Shown piece by piece: positions 17,866 to 27,596 of a stretch of DNA of 64,000 nt; the first letter of the stretch is position 1; each line of letters begins with the position of its first letter. The notes below the pieces were generated by a model. That model had not been told where the DNA came from. It searched no databases and saw only the letters and a program-made list of their open reading frames with translations. Position numbers and translations under genes: made by a program. This stretch comes from Planctomycetota bacterium (GTDB taxonomy: Bacteria; Planctomycetota; B15-G4; JADJEK01), in NCBI GenBank assembly GCA_016213895.1, contig JACQZJ010000099.1, positions 1 through 64,000 on the forward strand, read 5' to 3'.

Positions 17866-18966
17866 TCACTCGCCGAGCAGGCCGCGCGTCTCGCCGGCGA
17901 TGTCTCCCTGCCAGAGGTCGTCGCGCGCCGTCAGCGCCGCCTTGCCTTGCTTTGCCGCGCGCTGGCGCTCCACCAGGTCGGCGTGCGTGGTGAAGAAGGG
18001 CAGGCTTCTGCCAATGAACTCCGCGACACGCTGGAAGCCGTGGCGCTCCATGAAGGCAACGAGCCCCGCGCACAGCTCCTCGATGATCTCGTAGCCGTGC
18101 AGCATGGCGCCGGTGCACACCTGCGTGGTGTGCGCGCCAAGCAGCATGAACTGCACCGCGTCCTCCGCGGTCTCGATGCCGCCCATGCCGGAGACGCCAA
18201 CGCCCGGGCAGGCGCGCGCGATCTCCATGACGTGGCGCAGCGCGATCGGCCGGATGGCCGGGCCCGAATAGCCGCCCGGCGTGGAGTAGCCCTCGACCGT
18301 CGGGAGCGGCCGCAAGGTCTCGAGGTCCACGCCGATGACGCACAGCACGGTGTTGATGGCGGCGAGGCCGTCCGCGCCGCCGCGCACGGCGGCGAGCGCC
18401 GCAGCCGTCGGGTCGGTGACGTTCGGCGTCATCTTGGCGTAGACCGGCACGCGCGCCGCCTTCTTCACCCAGCCGGTCACCTCCTCGACGATCTCCGGGT
18501 CCATGCCCATGGCCGCGCCCATGCGCCGCTCGGGCAGGCCGTGCGGGCAGGAGAAGTTCAGCTCGAGCGCGTCGACGCCGGTCTGCTGCACGCGCTCCAC
18601 GATCTCCACCCAGGCGTCCTTCCGGTACTCCTCCATCACCGAGGCGATGAGCACGCGGTCGGGATAGGCGCGTTTGCAGTCGTGGAGCTCCTCGAGCCAG
18701 GCGGCGAAAGGCCGGTCGGAGATCAGCTCGATGTTCTCGAAGCCGATGACCTCCTCGGGCCGCGTCCGCGCGGTGAGCTTGCCGTAGCGCGGCACGGTGT
18801 TGATGACTTTGTTGCTGTCCAGGCTGAGCGTCTTGCACACCGCGCCGCCCCAGCCGAGCGCAAACGAGCGCTTGATGACCTTGCCGTTCGTGCCCGGCGG
18901 CCCGGACGCAAGCAGGAAGGGGTTCGGGTGGCGGATGCCGGCGGCCTGGATGCTGAGGTCGGCCAT
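17866..18966 (-). CDS. preA: Dihydropyrimidine dehydrogenase PreA-type subunit, short form
   Basis: Reduces uracil or thymine to the dihydropyrimidine, step one of reductive pyrimidine degradation. The 366-residue TIM barrel starts at ATG 18966 and shows the PreA/DPYD hallmarks NPFLLASGPPGTNGK, the catalytic-loop NFSCPHGLPERRMG (C140), AKMTPNVTDPT, INTVLCVIGVDLETL and GVGVSGMGGIETAEDAVQFM. The enteric PreA carries a C-terminal pair of 4Fe-4S motifs; this protein ends at LLGE with no Cys cluster, and no PreT partner is in the window, so its electron donor is unclear. It follows the aminotransferase gene by two bases and precedes the metzincin gene. Confidence 0.9.
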   Translation of the reverse strand: MADLSIQAAGIRHPNPFLLASGPPGTNGKVIKRSFALGWGGAVCKTLSLDSNKVINTVPRYGKLTARTRPEEVIGFENIELISDRPFAAWLEELHDCKRAYPDRVLIASVMEEYRKDAWVEIVERVQQTGVDALELNFSCPHGLPERRMGAAMGMDPEIVEEVTGWVKKAARVPVYAKMTPNVTDPTAAALAAVRGGADGLAAINTVLCVIGVDLETLRPLPTVEGYSTPGGYSGPAIRPIALRHVMEIARACPGVGVSGMGGIETAEDAVQFMLLGAHTTQVCTGAMLHGYEIIEELCAGLVAFMERHGFQRVAEFIGRSLPFFTTHADLVERQRAAKQGKAALTARDDLWQGDIAGETRGLLGE

Positions 18967-18968
18967 CG

Positions 18969-20297
18969 CTAGCCTCCCCTCACCACCGCCTCGAGCGACT
19001 CGCGCAGCACGCCGAGCGCCTCTTCCACCTCGCTCGCGCCGACCGTGAGCGGCGGGCTGATGCGCAGCACGTTGCCGCTGAGCCCGCCACGGCCGATGAG
19101 CAGGCCGCGCTTCTTGGTCTCCTCGAACAGGCGCAGCACCGCCTCGGGGTTGGGCGTGCGGTCGCGCGCCAGCTCGTTCCGGACGAGCTCGAGGGCCTGC
19201 ATCAGCCCCATGCCGCGCACTTCGCCGACGATCTCCGGGAAGCGCTCCTGCAGTTCTTCGAGGCCGGCGCGCAGGCGCCGGCCCTGCGCTTGCGCGTTGG
19301 CCGCGAGGTGCTCGCGCTCGATCACGTCGATGGTGGCGTTGGCCGCCGCGCAGGAGAGCGGGTTGCCGCCGAACGTCGAGATCGAGAGCTTCTTGAAGGC
19401 GTTGGCGATGCGCTCCGTGGCGATGGTGACGCCGAGCGGCAGGCCGTTGGCCACGCCCTTGGCCATCGTCATGATGTCCGGGCGCACGCCCCAGTGCTCG
19501 ATGCCGAACATCTTGCCGCCGGTGCGGCCGAAGCCGGTCTGCACCTCGTCGCAGATGAAGACGCCGCCGTGCTTGCGCACGATGTCCACGGCCATGGGGA
19601 AGTATTCGGGCGGCGGCACGATGAAGCCGCCCACGCCCATGATCGGCTCGGCCAGGAAGCCGGCCACCGCGCCGAGCGTGGTCGTCCTGATCAGCTCCTC
19701 GATGTCGGCGGCGCAGCGCACTTCGCAGCTCGGGTAGGACTGGCCGAGCGGGCAGCGGTAGCAGTAGGGCGCGAGCGCGTGCTTGACGGCGGCGACCTGC
19801 GTCGGCACCGCGCGCCAAGGCGCGTGCGCGGTCAACGCCTGGGCGAGGAGCGAGCGCCCGGAGTAGCCGTAGCGCAGGGCGATGATCTCGTGCGCGCCGG
19901 TGAAGACCTGCGCCAGCATGACCGCGGTCTCGTCCGCCTCGGTGCCGGACGCGGTGAAGAAGCTTTTCTTCAGGTCGCCGGGCGTGATGCGCGCCAGCTT
20001 CTCCGCCAGCTCCACCACGGGCAGCGTGGGGTAGAGCGAGGAGACGTGGCCGAGGCGGTCGATCTGCGCCTTCAGCGGGCCGGTCACGCGCGGATCGCAG
20101 TGGCCGATCGAGATGGTGAGGATGCCGCCGAAGAAGTCCAGGTACTCGCGGCCCGCGACGTCCCGCACGCGCAGCCCGCGGCCGCTCTCCAGGACGAGCG
20201 GCTCCTGGTAGTAGTTGGCCACGGCCGGGAGCAGGAACTCCTTGTGCTTGCGGTTCACCGCTTCCGCGGAGATGCGTTCAGCGGAACTGTCGTCCAT
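18969..20297 (-). CDS. Class III aminotransferase, probably beta-alanine / 3-aminoisobutyrate:oxoacid
   Basis: The 442-residue PLP enzyme has the class III fold marks FFTASGTEADETA, D250 in FICDEVQTGFGRTG, and the Schiff-base lysine K280 in MTMAKGVANGLPLG, followed by STFGGNPLSCAAA. Sequence style is that of the AGXT2 / alanine-glyoxylate group. Sitting between hydantoinase and dihydropyrimidine dehydrogenase genes, it most likely removes the amino group of beta-alanine or 3-aminoisobutyrate to give the semialdehyde used by the dehydrogenase at 28027-29472. A Cys-rich insert (CYRCPLGQSYPSCEVRC, about 179-195) is a possible metal site. Its start overlaps the end of hydA by 43 bases; it ends with TAG, showing that TAG is an ordinary stop here. 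Confidence 0.9.
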   Translation of the reverse strand: MDDSSAERISAEAVNRKHKEFLLPAVANYYQEPLVLESGRGLRVRDVAGREYLDFFGGILTISIGHCDPRVTGPLKAQIDRLGHVSSLYPTLPVVELAEKLARITPGDLKKSFFTASGTEADETAVMLAQVFTGAHEIIALRYGYSGRSLLAQALTAHAPWRAVPTQVAAVKHALAPYCYRCPLGQSYPSCEVRCAADIEELIRTTTLGAVAGFLAEPIMGVGGFIVPPPEYFPMAVDIVRKHGGVFICDEVQTGFGRTGGKMFGIEHWGVRPDIMTMAKGVANGLPLGVTIATERIANAFKKLSISTFGGNPLSCAAANATIDVIEREHLAANAQAQGRRLRAGLEELQERFPEIVGEVRGMGLMQALELVRNELARDRTPNPEAVLRLFEETKKRGLLIGRGGLSGNVLRISPPLTVGASEVEEALGVLRESLEAVVRGG

Positions 20298-21688
20298 GGA
20301 ATCGCCTCGTCTGCGCCCCGGGGGGCGCGCTTCAGGTAGCGGCCGCGCCCGGGTTTGCCCAGGAAGCGGCCCTTCTCGATGATCACCTCGCCGCGCGCGA
20401 GCACGGTCTCAGGCACGCCCGTCACGGTTCGGCCCTCGTACGGGTTGTAGTCCACGTTCATGTGGTGCGTGCGCGCGGAAATCGTGGCCCGGGCGGAGGG
20501 ATCGAAGATGACGATGTCCGCGTCGCTCCCGGGCGCGATGGTTCCCTTCTGTGGGAACAGCCCGAAGATGCGGGCCGGCGCCGTGGAGGTCAGCTCGACC
20601 CAGCGGTTGACCGAGAAGCGGCCGCAGGCCACGCCGCCGTCGTAGGTGAGGCTCATGCGCGTCTCGATGCCCGGCGCGCCATTCGGGATCCTGGAGAAGT
20701 CCTCGCGGCCGAGCTGCTTGTCGGTCGCGAAGTTGAACGGGCAGTGGTCAGTGGCGATGGCCTGCAGCTCGCCGTTCCTGAGGCCGCGCCACAGCTCCTC
20801 CTGGCGCGCCAGGGAGCGCAGCGGCGGGCTCATCACGTACTTCGCGCCCGCGAAGTCCGGCTCCTCGTAGTTCTCCTGCGAGAGGAAGAGGTACTGCGGG
20901 CAGGTCTCGGCCATGACCAGCGCGCCCTCGGCGCGCGCCGCGCGCACCTCATCCAGGGCCTCGGCCGCGGAGAGGTGCACCACGTAGAGCGGCGCGCCGG
21001 CCATCTGCGCCAGGCGGATGACGCGGCGCGTGGCCTCGGCCTCGGCGAGCGGCGGTCGCGTCAGGGCGTGGAAGCGCGGCGCCACGTCGCCGCGTTTGAG
21101 CGCCGCCTCCACGAGCGCGGCGATGACCAGGCCGTTCTCGGCGTGCACGCAGATCGTGGCGCCGATCTCGCGCGCGCGCCCGAGCGCGCGGAAGATCGAG
21201 CCGTCGTCCAGGTAGAACACGCCGGGGTAGGCGGTGAAGAGCTTGAAGGAGGTGACCCCTTCCTCGACCAGTTCGGCCATCTCCGCGCCGATCGCCGCGT
21301 TGTACTCCCTGAGGATCATGTGGAAGCCGTAGTCCACCACGGCCTTGCCCGCGGCCTTCTCCTGCCAGGTCTCGAAGGCGCGGCGCAGCGTGCCGCCCGC
21401 GTCCTGGATCGCGAAATCGACGATGCACGTCGTGCCGCCGAAGGCGGCGGCGAGCGTGCCGCTCCGGAAGTCGTCGGTCGAGAAGGCGCCGCCAAAGGTC
21501 ATGTCGAGGTGCGTGTGCACGTCGACGCCGCCGGGGATGACGAGGCGCTCGCGCGCGTCGATGACGCGCGCGTCCTTGGCGTCGAGTCCGGCGCCGAGCG
21601 CGGCCACGGTCTCGCCGTCGATGAGCACGTCTCCCCGGAAGGTGTCGGCCGCGGTGACGATCGTGCCGTTTCTGATGAGCGTCTGCAT
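20255..21688 (-). CDS. hydA: Dihydropyrimidinase / D-hydantoinase
   Basis: Opens the dihydropyrimidine ring to the N-carbamoyl-beta-amino acid. The 477-residue cyclic amidohydrolase starts at ATG 21688 (MQTLIRNGTIVTAADTF). Zinc-site residues H58 and H60 lie in GVDVHTHLDM, the carboxylated lysine is K149 in VTSFKLFTAYPG, later ligands are in ICVHAENG, and the substrate loop is MSPPLRS. The open frame continues upstream of 21688, but that part is not family-like and includes the 152-bp repeat. It is first in a transcript with the aminotransferase, preA and the metzincin. The gap to the divergent pseudouridine synthase holds the shared upstream region. Confidence 0.95.
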   Translation of the reverse strand: MQTLIRNGTIVTAADTFRGDVLIDGETVAALGAGLDAKDARVIDARERLVIPGGVDVHTHLDMTFGGAFSTDDFRSGTLAAAFGGTTCIVDFAIQDAGGTLRRAFETWQEKAAGKAVVDYGFHMILREYNAAIGAEMAELVEEGVTSFKLFTAYPGVFYLDDGSIFRALGRAREIGATICVHAENGLVIAALVEAALKRGDVAPRFHALTRPPLAEAEATRRVIRLAQMAGAPLYVVHLSAAEALDEVRAARAEGALVMAETCPQYLFLSQENYEEPDFAGAKYVMSPPLRSLARQEELWRGLRNGELQAIATDHCPFNFATDKQLGREDFSRIPNGAPGIETRMSLTYDGGVACGRFSVNRWVELTSTAPARIFGLFPQKGTIAPGSDADIVIFDPSARATISARTHHMNVDYNPYEGRTVTGVPETVLARGEVIIEKGRFLGKPGRGRYLKRAPRGADEAIPWTTVPLNASPRKR

Positions 21689-21793
21689 GGTCCGCTCCCG
21701 GGGGAGGTGGGCCGCCCGCACGGGTGCGATCGTAGCCGGCTGCGCCTTGCGCCACAACCGGCGCACGCCGCGCCTCCGGCCTGGCAGCACGTT

Positions 21794-21945
21794 GAAGAAG
21801 TCATCCTGCCTGCGGCGGCGCCTCGCGGCCGATCTCCGCGTCGCGAGATCCTCGGCGAATCCCCCAATTCGCCTCCGCTCTCGCTCCTTGATCTCGGCCG
21901 AGATGCGCTCGCCTCGGCGACGGAGCACTTCTTCAACGGGCTGCT
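21794..21945 (+). repeat. 152-bp duplicated element with three hairpins, copy 1
   Basis: Collinear with 53346-53497 over 152 bases, with about ten mismatches counted by eye and no gaps. Three inverted repeats are visible: GATCTC/GAGATC (21831-21836, 21845-21850), GGCGAAT/ATTCGCC (21854-21860, 21867-21873) and ATCTCGG/CCGAGAT (21891-21904). The mismatches within these hairpins fall in loops or at the centre. It lies upstream of hydA on one side and directly before the pseudouridine synthase gene on the other. I do not recognise the family. Confidence 0.75.
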
Positions 21946-22999
21946 TGGGTATGGTGGGGCGCATGCCTGGCGCGAAGAGAGAACCGGGGCGGCGCACGCC
22001 CCGCTACCCGGCGGTGTTCGAGCTTGCCGCGGCAGACGCGGGCCAGCGCGTGGAGCGCTGCCTGCTGCGCCGCCTCAAGGCCGATCCTGGCCACGTGGCC
22101 AGGCTGCTGCGCGAGCAGCGCGTGCGCTTCGTGGCGCCGGGCAGCGCGCAGGAGGGCCGCGTTCTCGCCGCCGGGGAGATCCTCGAGGCCGCGGGCGCGA
22201 TTCACGTGGCCGCGGCCGCGCGCGCGGACAAGGCGGCGCCCTTGCCGAACCGCAGGATCCGCCTGCGCGTGCACCACGAGGACGCGGACCTCGCGGTCCT
22301 CTGCAAGCCCGCGGGCCTGAGCGTCCATCCCGGCCCCGGGCACGGCAGCGACACGCTGCTGAACGCGCTCGTGGCGCGCTATCCGGAGCTGCTCGCCCTC
22401 GGCCGCGAACTCGGCTTCGGCCTGGTGCACCGCCTGGACAAGGAGACCTCCGGCCTCATGGTCGTCGCCCGCACGCGGGCGGCGCAGCGCGCGCTCGTGC
22501 GGCTGTTCGTGGAGCGGCGGGTGGCCAAGGAGTACCTCGCACTGGTCGAGCGCCTGCCGGGCGCGGCGCGCAAAGGGACGATCACGACGCCCGTGGACGG
22601 CAAAGAGGCGCGCACCGAGTACGAGGTGCTGGAGGAGCGCGGCGCGATTGCACTGGTGCGCGCGCGGCCGCTGACCGGCCGCACCCACCAGGTGCGCCTG
22701 CACCTGGCGCGCGCCGGGCTGCCGGTGCTCCGCGACCGGCGCCACGGCCGCGGCGGCAGCAGCGAGCTGGTGCGCGGCCTCTTCCTCGAGCGCCTTGCCC
22801 TGCATGCGCACCGCCTCGCCTTCGACCATCCCCTTTCTGGCCAGCGCCAGGAGTTCGAGGAGCCGCTGCCGCGCGACCTGCGCCACGCCTGGCAGCGAGC
22901 GCGCGAGAATCGTGTTGGCGCCGCGCCGCGCTCCCGCGAGAATGACCCATCCGGCGTCCGCGAGAGACGCGGGCGGTCCCCGGCCGGTGGAGGCGCGAC

Positions 23000-23413
<414 letters not shown>

Positions 23414-23457
23414 GTTGCAGGCCGGCCTTGCCGCGCGCCACTATCCAAGGAGGACCC

Positions 23458-24891
23458 ATGAGATTCTTTTCGCTGCTTCTGTTCGTGCTCTGCGCCGCGC
23501 GGCCCGCCGCTGCGGAGGAGGAGGCGCAAGGCTCTCCCGCGCTCATGGCCAGCGTGGACGCGCGCGTCGAGCTGATGAGCGTCATTTTCCGCCTCGCCGG
23601 CAACCCGGAGTACAACCAGCCGAACTCGGCGTCGCCCTACGCCAAGGCCGTGGCGGAGCGCTTCGGCACGTTCCGCGGCCACGCCGTCATCGAGACGGCC
23701 GCGCGCCTCAGACGCGAGCGCGGGGTGAGCTTCGACGCGGTCATCAGCATGGCGCTGCACGTCGCGGACGCCGAGACCCTGGCCGAGCGCATCCCCTTCG
23801 ACCAGGAGCCGGAGCGCCTGGACGGCCGCTGGCGCCTGGACGAGGCGCGCGCTTTCCTGGAGGAGGCGCGCGCCTTTGCGCGCGAGGCGGACTTCATGGG
23901 CTTCTTCGCCGAGCACGAGGCGCTCTTCGACGCGGCTGCCTCTCGCATGGAGGCGCGGCTCGCCGAGCGCCGCTACGTCGAGTGGTTCGACCGCTTCTTC
24001 GGCGCACGGCCGGGCGCGACCTTCCACGTGTACGTCGGCATGCTCCTCGGCGGCGGCAACTACGGCTGCGGCCTCCGCTTCCAGGACGACCGCGAGGAGA
24101 TCACGCCCGTGCTCGGCGTGTACCAGTTCGACGCCGCGGGCGTGCCCGTGATCGCCGAGGACGTGGCCGGAACCGTGGCGCACGAGCTGTGTCACAGCTA
24201 CACCAACGCCCTCGTGGATCAGCACGCGGAGGACCTGCGGCCGGCCGCGGAGAGGATCTTCGCGCCGCGCGCCGGGGCGATGCAGCGCATGGCCTACGGC
24301 AACTGGCAGACCATGATGTACGAGTCGCTGGTGCGCGCCTGCGTGGCGCGCTTCACGCTCGCCACCGAGGGCGAGAAGGCCGCGGCCGCGGAGGTCCGGA
24401 GCCAGCACGCCTGCGGCTTCGCCTGGACCGGCGAGCTGGCGGAGCTGCTCGCGCAATACGAGACCGGCCGCGAGCACTACCCGGCGTTCGACGACTTCAT
24501 GCCGGAGATCGTTGCCTTCTTCGAGCGCTGGGCGGACGAGCACGCCGCAGAGGACGCGGAGCAGGCCGCGCTCCGTCCGCGGGTGACGGCGATGGCGCCG
24601 GCGAACGGCGCCTTGGACGTCGACCCGGACCTGGCCGCGATCGAGGTGACCTTCGATCGGCCCATGCTGGACAAGATGTGGTCGGTGGTGGGCGGAGGCC
24701 CGGACTTCCCCGAGATAGCGGGCGAGGTCCGCTATGACGCCGAGTGCCGCGTCCTCACAATCCCCGTGCGCCTCGCGCCGGACAAGGCCTACCGCTTCTG
24801 GCTGAACAGCGAGCAGTACGACTCCTTCCGCAGCCGGGAGGGCGGTGTGCTCGAGCCGCTGGAAGTGACCTTCCGTACGCGCGCCGAGTAG
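23458..24891 (+). CDS. Secreted DUF4932-like putative zinc protease with C-terminal Ig-like domain
   Basis: A strong ribosome site (AAGGAGG) precedes ATG 23458. The 477-residue product has a signal peptide (MRFFSLLLFVLCAARPAAAE). A helical domain follows, with FHVYVGMLLGGGNYGCGLRF and HELCHSY near residues 241-247, a HExxH-like site (His-Glu-Leu-Cys-His) seen in DUF4932 proteins and suggestive of metal-dependent peptidase activity. The last ~110 residues (VTAMAPANGALDVDPDLAAI to VTFRTR) match bacterial Ig-like SbsA-type modules. No dedicated partner is seen beside it. Peptidase activity is inferred. Confidence 0.75.
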   Translation: MRFFSLLLFVLCAARPAAAEEEAQGSPALMASVDARVELMSVIFRLAGNPEYNQPNSASPYAKAVAERFGTFRGHAVIETAARLRRERGVSFDAVISMALHVADAETLAERIPFDQEPERLDGRWRLDEARAFLEEARAFAREADFMGFFAEHEALFDAAASRMEARLAERRYVEWFDRFFGARPGATFHVYVGMLLGGGNYGCGLRFQDDREEITPVLGVYQFDAAGVPVIAEDVAGTVAHELCHSYTNALVDQHAEDLRPAAERIFAPRAGAMQRMAYGNWQTMMYESLVRACVARFTLATEGEKAAAAEVRSQHACGFAWTGELAELLAQYETGREHYPAFDDFMPEIVAFFERWADEHAAEDAEQAALRPRVTAMAPANGALDVDPDLAAIEVTFDRPMLDKMWSVVGGGPDFPEIAGEVRYDAECRVLTIPVRLAPDKAYRFWLNSEQYDSFRSREGGVLEPLEVTFRTRAE

Positions 24892-24904
24892 CCGCGAGCG
24901 GGCC

Positions 24905-26626
24905 TCACTCGAGCGCGCGGCGCAGCTCCGCGCCGAGGCGCGGGTGCGCCGCCATCAAGCGGATGGACAGGTGCTCGCTCTGCGCCCCGCGCGCGCGCAC
25001 GATGCGCCGGAGCGCCGTCTTGTCGCGCGCGCTCCAGCGCGGCAGCTCCGGCAGCATGGCGAGAAGCGGCGCCAGGTCCGCGAGCGCGCGGCGCTGGGTC
25101 GGCGTCCAGCGCCGCAGGTGGGGGATGCCGAGTGCGCGGTGGACGAGCGCGGCGCAGCGCTGCAGAGCCCGCGTCCGGTCGCCGCCGCACTGGCGCGCCA
25201 GGAACCGACTCACCGCGGGCGGCAGGCGCGCGAAGTCGAAGGGCCGCACGCGGCCCAAGGAGAGGTCGAGCGAGACCGCGGTGTCCGCCAGGCGGCGCAG
25301 CGTGCGCCGGTCGGAGCGCGCTCCCGGATGGGCGCGCAGCCGGTCCTCTTCCTGGCGCGCGAGCGCCTCGACCTTGGGGTTCACGGGCATGAAGCCGAGC
25401 TTGCGGTAGAACCAGAACGCGCCGGAGCGCAGTGCGTCCTCGTTGTCCCGGCCCATGCCATACGAAGTGAGGAAGAAGTTCTCGACCGCGAACACGTGGT
25501 GCAGCAGGCGCATGACCTGCGCGTAGATGTAGCGGATCTCGCCGCCGCGGAACTCGGGGAAGAGGTTGATGCCCATCTCGCAGGCGCCGAGGAAGGGACT
25601 GGCTGGGCCGTAGGCCACGGGCGCGCCGTTCTTGAACACCAGGAAGGCGTAGAGCTCGGCGAGCACGCCGCGGAACTCGGGCGGGGCGCCGATGAGCGCG
25701 ATGGCGATGCCGCGCTCGGCGAACCTCCGGTCGATCCGAAAAGAACGGGCACGTACGCAGGAGGGGTTGGCCTTGATGAGCGGGTAGATCTCCAAGGAGC
25801 GCGCGCTGAGCGCGCGCAGCGAGAGGTCGATGAGCGCCTGTCCGGCGAACGGGCCGAGCAGTGGCGGCACGGCGAGCGGCCGCGTGATCTCGGGCGCGAG
25901 CGGGAAGGTCTCGCGCTCGAGGTCGCGCGTCTGGAAGGCGGCGCGCGCCACGGGCAGCTCGATCTCGCTGCGGGCACTGCCGGGCACGGCGAGGTCGTAG
26001 CGCAAGGTGAGCCCGCAGGAGTCATAGAGGAAAGCGCGCTCGCTCGGCGAGAAGCGCGAGGCGGCGAGCAGGCCGAGGATGACGTCGAGGTCGCTTTGGC
26101 GCGCGTTCCCCTTCAGGTGCGCCGCCCACTCCGCCCACTCGCTCTCGACCGCTTCGGCGCCCTCGTTCTCGGCGGGCGCGAGCAGGAGGTCGAGGAGACC
26201 GGCGAGCGGCGAGTCCTCGTGCAGCTCCTCCCACTCGATCTCGAGCTGTCCGGGGAAGAGCTGGGCGAGGCGCAGCGCCACCTCGTAGGAGTAGGAGTAG
26301 GCGTTGCAGGAGCCGGGGAACCCGCAATTGACCAGGGCGTCCGCGCCGCTCGCGTCCCGCATGCGCTCCAGGCGGCCGCGCAGCGCGGCGATCGCGCGGC
26401 GCACGCGCGCCAGGAGCAGCGCGCTGTCCGGGTAGGCGCGCATGAAGTCGAGCGTGTCGTCGAGGAGCTTCAAGCTGCGCACGGACACGCGGCGCGCGGC
26501 GGCGATCTCGTCCAGCAGGCGCAGCTTCTCGCGCGCCGCCTCCTGGCCGAAGCGCTGGTGCAGGCCATGCAGGGCGCCGATCAGGCGCGCGGCGCTTGTC
26601 TTTGCCGGGGCGCGGGCGGACGGCAT
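24905..26626 (-). CDS. Conserved 573-residue protein of unknown function with a GNAT-like segment
   Basis: The frame is long, has normal codon use for the window and lacks a signal peptide. Residues about 300-430 (AIALIGAPPEFRGVLAELYAFL, NGAPVAYGPASPF, then FWFYRKLGFMPVNP) recall GNAT acetyltransferases, where FYRKLGF is the usual last strand. The N-terminal 200 residues are helical, with GFPGSCNAYSYSYE. I do not recognise a named family. It is convergent with the DUF4932-like gene (14 bases apart) and directly downstream of the broken beta-ureidopropionase gene on the same strand. Confidence 0.65.
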   Translation of the reverse strand: MPSARAPAKTSAARLIGALHGLHQRFGQEAAREKLRLLDEIAAARRVSVRSLKLLDDTLDFMRAYPDSALLLARVRRAIAALRGRLERMRDASGADALVNCGFPGSCNAYSYSYEVALRLAQLFPGQLEIEWEELHEDSPLAGLLDLLLAPAENEGAEAVESEWAEWAAHLKGNARQSDLDVILGLLAASRFSPSERAFLYDSCGLTLRYDLAVPGSARSEIELPVARAAFQTRDLERETFPLAPEITRPLAVPPLLGPFAGQALIDLSLRALSARSLEIYPLIKANPSCVRARSFRIDRRFAERGIAIALIGAPPEFRGVLAELYAFLVFKNGAPVAYGPASPFLGACEMGINLFPEFRGGEIRYIYAQVMRLLHHVFAVENFFLTSYGMGRDNEDALRSGAFWFYRKLGFMPVNPKVEALARQEEDRLRAHPGARSDRRTLRRLADTAVSLDLSLGRVRPFDFARLPPAVSRFLARQCGGDRTRALQRCAALVHRALGIPHLRRWTPTQRRALADLAPLLAMLPELPRWSARDKTALRRIVRARGAQSEHLSIRLMAAHPRLGAELRRALE

Positions 26627-26636
26627 GCGCGGCCCG

Positions 26637-27509
26637 TCAGGGCAGGAGCTCGACCATGTCGCCGTAGGTCTCCGGGCGCCGGTCGCGGTAGAACTGCCAG
26701 ACGCGCCGCACCTCCTCGATCAGGCCGAAGTCCAGGTCGGCGACGAGCAGCTAGTCCTGGTCCTGCGAACCCTCGGCCAGGATGCGGCCGCGCGGATCGA
26801 CGAAGTAGCTCGAGCCGTAGAACTGGCCGATGTTCCAGGGCGGCTCCGTGCCCACGCGGTTGACGCAGCCCATGAAGTAGCCGTTGGCCACCGCGTGCGC
26901 GGGCTGCTCCAGCTTCCACAGGTGCTGGGAGAGGCCGGCCACCGTGGCGGAGGGGTTCAAGACCAGCTCGGCGCCGTTCAAGCCGAGGAGCCGCGCGCCC
27001 TCAGGGAAGTGGCGGTCGTAGCAGATGTAGACCCCGACCTTGCCGTAGGCCGTGGCGAACACCGGGTAGCCGAGGTTGCCCGGCTTGAAGTAGTACTTCT
27101 CCCAGAAGCCGGAGGTGTGGGGCAGGTGGTTCTTGCGGTACTTCCCCAGGTAGGCGCCGTCCGCGTCGATGACCGCCGCCGAGTTGTAGTACACGCCGGC
27201 CGTCTCGCGCTCGAAGAGCGGCACGACCATGACCATTTCGTACTTCCGCGCCAGCGGGGCGAGGGCCTCGATCGTGGGGCCGGGGATCGGCTCGGCCGCG
27301 TCGTACCAGCGCGTCGCCTGGCTCGGCGGAAAGTAAGGCGCGTTAAACAGCTCCTGCAGGCAGAGGATCTTCACCCCGGCCGCGCCGGCCCGCTCGATGA
27401 GCGGGACGTGCTTCTCGAAGGCGGCGGCCTGGATCTCGCGGATCGGCCTGGTTTCGTCATTGAGCGGGTTTCGGCACTGGATCAGGCCGCCGCGGACGGT
27501 TCTGGGCAC
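26637..27509 (-). pseudogene. Beta-ureidopropionase (nitrilase superfamily) interrupted by an in-frame TAG
   Basis: Hydrolyses N-carbamoyl-beta-alanine to beta-alanine, step three of reductive pyrimidine degradation. GTG 27509 has AAAGGAG just upstream. The nitrilase triad is present: Glu in LCLQELFNAPYF, Lys in YRKNHLPHTSGF, Cys in GVYICYDRHFPEG. A TAG at 26753-26751 cuts the protein at 252 residues, but the same frame then continues for 37 sense codons with strong family character (LLVADLDFGLIEEVRRVWQF, YRDRRPETYGDMV) to TGA at 26637. The family expects Glu (GAG) at the TAG, so a single G-to-T change explains it. Either a nonsense mutation, a sequencing error or read-through; the short product would lack the C-terminal helix. 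Confidence 0.85.
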
Positions 27510-27596
27510 GGCTCGCTCCTTTCGGCGGGAGGGACACCACGGGCGTCTGATGCTAGCCGCCGGACGGGCGCGGCCCAATTTGCGTCTGGCCGCCTT

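Noticed and set aside
21794-21945. Small Arg/Glu-rich protein encoded on the minus strand of the 152-bp element
   Set aside because: No start with ribosome site in either copy, and most differences between copies change amino acids.
26751-26753. TAG as pyrrolysine or a reassigned codon
   Set aside because: TAG ends the aminotransferase (18969) and HIT (23413) genes normally, and the site shows no pyrrolysine context; a GAG-to-TAG change is simpler.
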